Assembly: GCA_910579965.1 (NCBI GenBank)
Contig: CAJTWF010000004.1
Location: forward strand, 1-64,000
From: an uncultured Oscillospiraceae bacterium
Lineage (GTDB): Bacteria > Bacillota > Clostridia > Oscillospirales > Oscillospiraceae
Reading direction: 5' to 3'
DNA length: 64,000 bases
How positions within the stretch are numbered: the first letter of the stretch is position 1; each line of letters opens with the position of its first letter. Shown in pieces: positions 58,599-64,000 of this stretch. A program made the position numbers and the translations under genes. The notes beneath the pieces were generated by a model. That model saw nothing but the letters and a program-made list of their open reading frames with translations. It ran no database searches and was not told the origin of the DNA.

Positions 58599-60323
58599 TC
58601 AGGGGAACCGGACCGTCACCGTCAGCGTCTCCCCCTGGCACTGGGCCTCCACGCTGCCGCCCATGGCCTCGGTGAGCTGCCGGGCGATGGACAGTCCCAG
58701 GCCCGTGGCCTGCCGGCCTGTCTGGACCGTGAAGTATCGGTCAAAGAGCTTCTGGGCCAGCAGGGCCGTCATGCCCGGGGCGGTGTTGGAGAAGGTGAGG
58801 GTACCGTCCGCCTCCAGGGAGACCGACAGGTCCCCGGCGCTGTACTTGACCGCGTTGGACAGGATGTTGCCCAGCACCCGGCCCAGGGCGGCCCGGTCCA
58901 GCTGCCGGACCACCGGCTCCTCCGGCAGGCGGATCTCCGGGGCAATGCCCCTGGCGGACAGCACCGGATACCACGCCGCCAGGCTCTCCTCCAGGGCCGG
59001 GCCCAGGCTCACCGCCTCCGGGGACCCGCCGCTGCGGGCGGAGAGGGCCACGGCGTACTGGAAGAACTCCTCTGTCAGCTGCCGCAGGTGGTCCGTCCGG
59101 TCCCGGATGAGGTCCAGGTACCGCGCCGCGTCCGGGCTCGTCTCCTCCCCCTCCAGCAGGTCCATGTAGCCGCAGATGGCGGTGAGGGGGGTGCGCAGAT
59201 CATGGGAGATGTTGGCCACCGCGTCCTTGAGGGCCTGATCTCCCTGCCGGTACCGGCAGCGCTCCTGGCGCAGCAGGCGGAGCTGGCTGTTGAGGCCGGC
59301 GGCCAGACGGCGCATGGCCCGGTCCTGGCTGGAGATGGAGAGGAGGGTGTTGGTGTCCGTCTCCAGGCGCTCCTGGAGCCCCCGGCGGATCTCCTCCGCC
59401 GAGCGGCGCATGAGCAGGATCTTCCACGCCAGCAGCGCGGAGACAGCCGACAAAAGGGCGCACAGGGTCAGGAGGAGATACGCCATGGAGAGACACCATC
59501 CGTTCACTTCAATTCCGCTTTTGCAAAGATACGGCAGGCCGCCCCCTATTTCACATCTTTTCTCCGGAAACAGGATACAGCCAAGAGAGGACATCCCGGT
59601 AATCCACAGCAGATTGCAGACAACCGCCCTCATGGGGTTCCACACCTCCCAGGCGGAAAGCTGCGCCGCCTGTCCATAGGGGTTAAGGTCATGCAGGACG
59701 CCGTATAAAGCGCGCCGGAAACCGCCTACGTAATGGGGATTGAGCGCTCCGTCCTTATATTTTGTCTGTACCAGCAGTCCGTTTGTGTGCAGACAGAGGA
59801 ACAGCATGAAGCACGCTATGCCAAGGCACCAGATCACGGCGCTTGTCTTGTCCCCGCACACCAACGCGGCAACGGAAAACAGACAGCCGGTGGCTGCGCT
59901 CATGCCAATTCCCAGCAGGAAAAACCGGATAAACGCGCCCGCGGTTACATCATTCTCAAAAAAGACGCTGCCAACGCCCAGTGAAAAAAAGGTGGTGACG
60001 GCATAAACGCAGGTACATGCGATGCAGCTTGTCAGGATATGGGAGAGGACGATGCCGCTGCGGGTTTTGGCGGCAATCAGCTTGTTGCGGATCACGCCGT
60101 CGCTGAAATCCGTTCCCACAAATACGCCGACAAACGTCGCCGCTGCAAGGCCGTATAAGCTCAAGGGAAGAAACACCACCCGGCTCAAGGGCACAGTGTA
60201 GTCCATCGCCGTGGCCTGTACCGCCATCAGCGCAGAGGCTAAAAGAAGCATACCGGTCAGGCAAAGGAAAAATGCCCGGCTTTTCTGGAGCCGGTTACAA
60301 TCGGCGCGTATCAGTTGAATCAA
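58599..60323 (-). CDS. ABC-2 permease fused to sensor histidine kinase
   Basis: One 574-residue open frame with two parts. Residues 1-270 form an ABC-2 permease of six segments, homologous by eye to the two permeases just upstream (shared FSDGVIRNKLIAAKTRSGI versus YSENTLHNKLIVGHTRPAV and YAEGTVRNKLAAGHTRRDI). Residues 273-574 form a kinase: one membrane segment (about 278-303), coiled linker, phospho-acceptor His374 in ISHDLRTPLTAICGYMDLLE, N box LGNILSNAVKYS and G box GLGLSIARQL. Its predicted partner regulator is the first gene of the cluster. TTG 60323 is used because GGAGG is 8 nt away; GTG 60332 overlaps the site. The kinase part could also start internally at GTG 59507, but only a weak GGA precedes it. 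The permease part is visibly less G+C-rich. Confidence 0.85.
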   Translation of the reverse strand: MIQLIRADCNRLQKSRAFFLCLTGMLLLASALMAVQATAMDYTVPLSRVVFLPLSLYGLAAATFVGVFVGTDFSDGVIRNKLIAAKTRSGIVLSHILTSCIACTCVYAVTTFFSLGVGSVFFENDVTAGAFIRFFLLGIGMSAATGCLFSVAALVCGDKTSAVIWCLGIACFMLFLCLHTNGLLVQTKYKDGALNPHYVGGFRRALYGVLHDLNPYGQAAQLSAWEVWNPMRAVVCNLLWITGMSSLGCILFPEKRCEIGGGLPYLCKSGIEVNGWCLSMAYLLLTLCALLSAVSALLAWKILLMRRSAEEIRRGLQERLETDTNTLLSISSQDRAMRRLAAGLNSQLRLLRQERCRYRQGDQALKDAVANISHDLRTPLTAICGYMDLLEGEETSPDAARYLDLIRDRTDHLRQLTEEFFQYAVALSARSGGSPEAVSLGPALEESLAAWYPVLSARGIAPEIRLPEEPVVRQLDRAALGRVLGNILSNAVKYSAGDLSVSLEADGTLTFSNTAPGMTALLAQKLFDRYFTVQTGRQATGLGLSIARQLTEAMGGSVEAQCQGETLTVTVRFP

Positions 60324-60335
60324 AGCAGCCACCTC

Positions 60336-61145
60336 CTATCGCAGATCTTTTCTCTGAAACAGCGCCGCGCCTATGCCCGTGCTCCCGGCGGCGACGGCGA
60401 GGCTCAGCAGGGGGAGCCGCCAGAGGCTGGGCGTGTCCAGGCGGCTGACCTGGAGGTACTGGCCTGTGGGCAGCGCGTCCAGGATTAGCTGCCAGAGGGC
60501 CAGGCGGATCTCCCGGTTGGCCGCGTCCAGATGCCGGCTCAGATACTCCAGCTCGTGGAACCCGAAGGAGCAGACCAGGGACGCGCCCACCGCCAGCAGC
60601 AGACCAGCGACGGCGGCGGAGGTCCGGCTGCCCAGGACCGTGGCCGTCAGCGTGACGGCAGACGCCCAGGCCGCCCGGGCCAGGAGCCCTACGGCGATCC
60701 AGGCCAGCAGCTGCCCCGGGGAGGCGGTGAGAAGCCGCCCGGTCATGCCCAGCACCGGATAGACGCACAGGGCCCCCGCCAGAAGCATATACAGCAGATC
60801 CAGCCCCAGGGCTGCGATGGCGCAGGAGAGGAGGTCCGCCAGATAGACGGCGGGCCGGGTGTGGCCCACGATCAGCTTGTTGTGCAGGGTGTTTTCGCTG
60901 TACTCCGTGCCCAGATGGACGCACAGCAGGGGGGCGGCGATCAGGGACGGAACGGAGAGATACCCCATGAGCCCGAATCCGGCGGTGAGGACGGACTCTA
61001 TGGTGTAGCTCCCTGTATTGGCGGCGTAGTGGTCCCAGCAGACCAGGACCACCAGGGCCGTGTAGGCCAGCTCCGCCAGGAGGGCCAGCAGGAAGGCCCT
61101 GCTTTTCACCATGCGGCGGAGGCCGGCGGTAAGGAGATTTCCCAT
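60336..61145 (-). CDS. ABC-2 type permease (BcrB/lantibiotic-immunity-like)
   Basis: A 269-residue membrane protein with six segments. The hallmark YSENTLHNKLIVGHTRPAVY lies in the first cytosolic loop (about 85-104), and the end GAALFQRKDLR is shared with the neighbouring permease. Such permeases work with one ATPase in export or extraction of cell-envelope-active peptides. It ends 12 nt before the permease-kinase fusion. Confidence 0.88.
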   Translation of the reverse strand: MGNLLTAGLRRMVKSRAFLLALLAELAYTALVVLVCWDHYAANTGSYTIESVLTAGFGLMGYLSVPSLIAAPLLCVHLGTEYSENTLHNKLIVGHTRPAVYLADLLSCAIAALGLDLLYMLLAGALCVYPVLGMTGRLLTASPGQLLAWIAVGLLARAAWASAVTLTATVLGSRTSAAVAGLLLAVGASLVCSFGFHELEYLSRHLDAANREIRLALWQLILDALPTGQYLQVSRLDTPSLWRLPLLSLAVAAGSTGIGAALFQRKDLR

Positions 61146-61155
61146 ACCCTGCCCC

Positions 61156-61977
61156 CTATCTCAGGTCCTTGCGCTCAAAGAGGGCCAGACCGCCCAGGGT
61201 GAAAGCAGCCGTCACGCCCAGATCACACGCCAGCGCCCGCAGGGGGCTGAGCACCGACAGGTTCTGGACCTGGATAGCCTGCCCGGTGGGGAAGAAATCC
61301 TGGAGAACCTCCAAAAACGTCCGCAGCGTACCGGAGACATAGCGGGGGTTGGGCTCCGGGCCCGCCATCTGTATCCCGTCCATGGTCGTGATGATGCCGC
61401 TGGAAAACTCCGGCTCAGAGAGGATGTTGTTCACCGTAGCGGCCCCCAGCAGCAGGGCGAAATAGGTCAGCACCACGGCAACTGTGGCGTGGCGGCCGCT
61501 GAGCAGCAGCCCCAGGAAGGTGAAGATGGCAGCAAAGGACACGGTGAAGCCCACGGCGATCAGGACATGATGCGCCCAGCCGGCGAGGCCGAATCCCCAG
61601 ATCCCGATCATGGGAATGCCCACGCACCCGCCGGCAAGCCACGCGGCCATGATGAGGAGGGAGGCGGCCAGGACCGTGAGGAAATGGGCCAGATAGATAT
61701 CCCGGCGGGTGTGGCCTGCGGCCAGCTTGTTGCGGACCGTTCCCTCGGCGTACTCCGCGTTCAGGAACATGGCGGCGAACATGGCGTCAAACAGGCCCAG
61801 CGCCATGACCATATTGAAATAGTACTCCTCCAGCTTGACGGCGAGGCCCAGGGAGAGGTCCTCCCGGCACCAGAAGAACATAAAGACGGCGGAGCAGGCC
61901 AGCACCACGCCAAAACATGTCCAGAACATCTCGTCCCGGCGCATCCGGAAGAAGTTGGCCCGCAGCAGGTTACGCAT
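61156..61977 (-). CDS. ABC-2 type permease (BcrB/lantibiotic-immunity-like)
   Basis: A 273-residue membrane protein with six segments, the first paralogue of the set. Motif YAEGTVRNKLAAGHTRRDIY (about 87-106) and end LALFERKDLR match the next gene. ATG 61977 has GGGAGG 8 nt upstream and overlaps the ATPase stop; the frame also has a GTG at 61986 that would overlap the ribosome binding site. Confidence 0.88.
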   Translation of the reverse strand: MRNLLRANFFRMRRDEMFWTCFGVVLACSAVFMFFWCREDLSLGLAVKLEEYYFNMVMALGLFDAMFAAMFLNAEYAEGTVRNKLAAGHTRRDIYLAHFLTVLAASLLIMAAWLAGGCVGIPMIGIWGFGLAGWAHHVLIAVGFTVSFAAIFTFLGLLLSGRHATVAVVLTYFALLLGAATVNNILSEPEFSSGIITTMDGIQMAGPEPNPRYVSGTLRTFLEVLQDFFPTGQAIQVQNLSVLSPLRALACDLGVTAAFTLGGLALFERKDLR

Positions 61978-62884
61978 GGCCGCCACCTCCCACCAGGTTC
62001 ATGAAGTAGCTCTCCAGGCTCTCGTTCTGCTCATGGATGCTCCGGATCTCGCACCCGGCGGCGTGGAGGGCCAGGGTCAGCTCCGTGACCTGGACCGGGC
62101 CGTATACATCCGCCTCCGTGTCGGAGCAGATGCTGTACTCCATGCCCATTTTATCCAGGACAGCGGTGAGGGGGCGGGTGCTGTTAACTGTTAAGTGTAT
62201 TCGCTTGCGGCACCTTGCGTCCAGCTCCTTTGCGCTGATCTCCTGGACCATGTGTCCGCTGTCGATGAAGCCGTAGTGGGTGGCGAGGCGGCTCAGCTCA
62301 TCCAGGATATGGCTGGAGATGAGAACGGTGATCTGACGCTCCCGGTTCAGCCGCAGGATGAGCTCCCGGATCTCCACGATGCCCTGGGGGTCCAGCCCGT
62401 TGGCGGGCTCGTCCAGGATGAGGAAGTCCGGATCCCCGGCCAGGGCCACGGCGATGCCCAGCCGCTGGCGCATACCCAGGGAGAAGTTCTTCGCCTTTTT
62501 ACGGCCCGTGTCCTGGAGCCCCACCAGCTCCAGCAGCTCCCCCACGCCCTCGTAGGAGGGAAGGCCCAGGATCTGGTACTGCTGGCGGAGATTCTGCTCC
62601 GCCGTCATGGACAGGTAGATGGAGGGGGTCTCCACCACGGCCCCCATGCGGCGGCGGGCGCGGTGGATGTCCCGGCTGGAGCCGGAGCAGCCGTAGAGGG
62701 AAAAGGAGCCGCCGGTGGGGGCCTGGAGGCCGCAGATGAGGCGGATCAGGGTGGTTTTGCCCGCGCCGTTGCGGCCCACAAAGCCGTAGATGGCCCCCTT
62801 TTCCACGTGCATTGTCAGCCGCTCCAGGGCCTTGGTGGTCTTGTAGTGCTTGGTCAGGTCATTCGTCTCCAGAACGAAATCCAT
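61970..62884 (-). CDS. ABC transporter ATP-binding protein (BcrA-like)
   Basis: A 304-residue ATPase. Walker A GRNGAGKTTLIRLI (about 37). NFSLGMRQRLGIAVAL is the signature with the GMRQRLGIA form typical of BcrA-type immunity ATPases. Walker B FLILDEPANGLDPQG and switch ISSHILDEL follow. A C-terminal extension of about 80 residues is also BcrA-like. GGAGG precedes ATG 62884. It serves the three permease domains that follow. Confidence 0.93.
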   Translation of the reverse strand: MDFVLETNDLTKHYKTTKALERLTMHVEKGAIYGFVGRNGAGKTTLIRLICGLQAPTGGSFSLYGCSGSSRDIHRARRRMGAVVETPSIYLSMTAEQNLRQQYQILGLPSYEGVGELLELVGLQDTGRKKAKNFSLGMRQRLGIAVALAGDPDFLILDEPANGLDPQGIVEIRELILRLNRERQITVLISSHILDELSRLATHYGFIDSGHMVQEISAKELDARCRKRIHLTVNSTRPLTAVLDKMGMEYSICSDTEADVYGPVQVTELTLALHAAGCEIRSIHEQNESLESYFMNLVGGGGHA

Positions 62885-62969
62885 GTTCCATGCCTCCTTG
62901 TCGTTTGGGATGGGACCATTGTAGTATGGCATGGTAAAGGGGGCGGTAAAGGGAGGGGATAAGAAAAGG

Positions 62970-63641
62970 TTAAGATTTCGGCTCCTCCTCCGCCAGCTTG
63001 AACCCGATCCCCCACACGGACGCAATACACTCCCCGGCCCCCGCGTCCCGCAGCTTCCGGCGCAGGTTGCTCACGTGGACCTTCAGGGAGCTCTCCACGC
63101 AGTCCGGCGTGTCGGCGGCGATGTGGTCCAAAAGCTGGGATTTGGTCACCACCTGCTGGGGATTGGACAGGAGCAGCTTCAAAATGGCGAACTCCGTCCG
63201 CGTCAGGCGGACGGAGCGCCCGGCGGCCTCCACGGCCCGGGTCTGGAGGTCCAGGGACAGCGCGCCGTGGCACAGCCGGGCGGCGGCGTGGGAGGGGCGG
63301 CGCAGCTGCACGGCAATGCGGGCCAGCAGCTCCCGGGTGTCAAAGGGCTTGGTGAGGTAGTCCGCCGCGCCGTCCAGCAGCAGGCGGACCTTTTCCTCCA
63401 CGTCCCCCCGGGCGGAGAGCACGATCACCGGGATCCCGGCCAGATGGGGCAGCACCTCCTGGCCGCTCAGGCCCGGCAGCATCAGATCCAGCAGCACCAG
63501 ATCCGGCCGCCGGCCGGAGAGGAGCAGCAGCGCCTCCGTGCCTGAGTAGGCCCGCAGGACGCCGTACCCCTCCCGGCCCAGCAGCTCCGAGAGCATGTCG
63601 CCAATATATACGTCGTCGTCAATGATTGCGATCTGTTTCAT
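62970..63641 (-). CDS. OmpR/PhoB family response regulator
   Basis: A 223-residue regulator. IAIIDDDVYIGDML holds the acidic pocket, LVLLDLMLPGLSGQE the phospho-acceptor Asp (about 51), and KPFDTRELLARI the conserved Lys. The winged-helix domain spans about 125-223 (LTRTEFAILKLLLSN, VESSLKVHVSNLRRKL). It is the first gene of the ABC cluster and the expected partner of the fused kinase at its end. ATG 63641 is used; a GTG at 63653 is possible and neither has a strong ribosome binding site. Confidence 0.93.
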   Translation of the reverse strand: MKQIAIIDDDVYIGDMLSELLGREGYGVLRAYSGTEALLLLSGRRPDLVLLDLMLPGLSGQEVLPHLAGIPVIVLSARGDVEEKVRLLLDGAADYLTKPFDTRELLARIAVQLRRPSHAAARLCHGALSLDLQTRAVEAAGRSVRLTRTEFAILKLLLSNPQQVVTKSQLLDHIAADTPDCVESSLKVHVSNLRRKLRDAGAGECIASVWGIGFKLAEEEPKS

Positions 63642-63666
63642 GGCTTTTATCACTTTGCTTTATTCT

Positions 63667-63698
63667 CTTCTTTTCTTTTGTGAACAAAAGAAAAGAAG
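63667..63698. terminator. 14-bp hairpin between the SpoIIM-like gene and the response regulator
   Basis: CTTCTTTTCTTTTG pairs perfectly with 63685-63698 across loop TGAA. The purine/pyrimidine strand bias gives T-rich ends on both strands, so it can terminate transcription in either direction. Confidence 0.65.
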
Positions 63699-63767
63699 CA
63701 AAAGAAAAAACTTCAGATGTGCTCGTTTCAACTGCGGGCGCGTACATCGTTCACGCGGATTTGTGCG

Positions 63768-63822
63768 ATAGAACATGCCCGCAGGGCGTCTAAAAGTTCT
63801 TTTTCTTTCAAGAAAAAGGAAC
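63768..63822. repeat. Intergenic repeat with terminator-like end, copy B
   Basis: ATAGAACATGCCCGCAGGGC, GTCTAAAAGTTCTTTTTC and AAGAAAAAGGAAC. It shares most positions with 44321-44385. The GTTCTTTTTCTT / AAGAAAAAGGAAC arms form a hairpin just after the SpoIIM-like stop codon. Confidence 0.65.
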
Positions 63823-64000
63823 TATAAAAACAGACCCATGATGACCGGCGTGATATAGCACTCGATAAACGCCGCCGCCACCACCATGGGGGCCACCAGC
63901 AGCACCAGCACCCGCAGCAGGTCCCCCAGCAGCTCCACCATGGGAATGCGCTGGGGGCTGCTGACCGCCAGACGGCACATGTTCCGGCACAGACAGGCCC
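63822..64000 (-). CDS. SpoIIM-family (DUF95) membrane protein, C-terminal end
   Basis: Only the last 59 codons are in the window; the gene continues past the right edge. The visible part has one membrane segment (VLVLLVAPMVVAAAFIECYI), and the ending AAFIECYITPVIMGLFL resembles the FIE-x-Y-x-TP end of SpoIIM/DUF95 proteins. In sporulating Firmicutes SpoIIM acts in engulfment with SpoIID and SpoIIP. DUF95 proteins with other roles exist, so sporulation is only suggested. Confidence 0.65.
   Translation of the reverse strand, partial: ACLCRNMCRLAVSSPQRIPMVELLGDLLRVLVLLVAPMVVAAAFIECYITPVIMGLFL

Noticed and set aside
63696..63822. Possible CRISPR-like or phase-variable A/T-tract region
   Set aside because: The A-rich and T-rich runs form two terminator-like hairpins rather than simple repeats within a reading frame.
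1..64000. tRNA, rRNA, CRISPR array, intact prophage or conjugative element
   Set aside because: No T-loop GGTTCGAAT signature, no regularly spaced identical repeats, and no phage structural, integrase or relaxase genes were seen. The only mobile traces are the IS256 fragment and the MITE-like element.

Overview
This 64 kb window is G+C-rich bacterial chromosome with dense, mostly co-directional gene blocks, AGGAGG-type ribosome binding sites and TTGACA/TATAAT promoters. Firmicute markers (CdaA/CdaR, RemA, YicC/YloC, PrkC-Stp-RsgA, a SpoIID-family protein, a SpoIIM-like protein at the right edge) together with high G+C point to an anaerobic gut Clostridia of the Oscillospiraceae type (Flavonifractor / Pseudoflavonifractor / Lawsonibacter-like). 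The taxonomic call is an inference from gene content, not from a marker-gene search.

Layout. 1-8109 (minus): the N-terminal part of ATP-dependent pfkA; a small protein resembling the C-terminal glycyl-radical segment of class III ribonucleotide reductase; an envelope-modification operon (DUF4358 lipoprotein, MBOAT O-acyltransferase, DHHW/AlgJ-like protein, Big2-DUF4358 lipoprotein); pcrA helicase. 8370-12501 (plus): an ABC exporter pair, then a Na+:alanine/glycine symporter behind a glycine riboswitch with an obvious terminator. 12502-12808: an unusual cassette of six perfect hairpins bounded by identical hairpins. 12809-16409 (minus): domain-swapped GH3 beta-glucosidase, GNAT, SLOG protein. 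16584-21073 (plus): a ferredoxin / NapH-like membrane Fe-S protein / ArsR operon, then a BlaI / M56 (BlaR1-like) pair whose metallopeptidase carries Asp-box repeats. 21214-23775 (minus): PPi-type phosphofructokinase and aspartate-semialdehyde dehydrogenase. 23959-28735 (plus): SpoIID-family protein, queA with an abnormal tail, a truncated IS256-type transposase, and a DUF3343 / cysteine-desulfurase-like pair of the selenium-trafficking type; a 162-bp MITE-like element follows.

28939-33705 (minus): a two-component system with an intramembrane-type kinase, a 50-residue membrane protein, an ABC ATPase and two permeases. 33989-51055 (plus): a 17-kb housekeeping block: c-di-AMP synthesis (cdaA, cdaR), RseC-like, DUF5685 and J-domain/TPR proteins, yicC, remA, gmk, rpoZ, priA, def, fmt, Zn-peptidase, rsmB, rlmN, stp, prkC, rsgA. 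It couples nucleotide supply, replication restart, formylmethionine handling, rRNA modification and Ser/Thr signalling. 51186-53150 (minus): zinc-ribbon membrane protein, DnaQ-like exonuclease, phosphodiesterase. 53276-56554 (plus): cobalamin riboswitch and a BtuFCD-type importer. 56620-63641 (minus): MATE pump, Lar-like zinc-ribbon protein, and a resistance-type cluster (response regulator, ABC ATPase, three related permeases) in which the last permease is fused in frame to the sensor histidine kinase. The right edge holds the C-terminus of a SpoIIM-family protein.

The most unusual items are the permease-histidine kinase fusion, the hairpin cassette at 12527-12800, the stand-alone NrdD-tail protein, the Asp-box M56 sensor and the Fe-S/ArsR operon. 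No tRNA, rRNA, CRISPR array or intact prophage was recognised.
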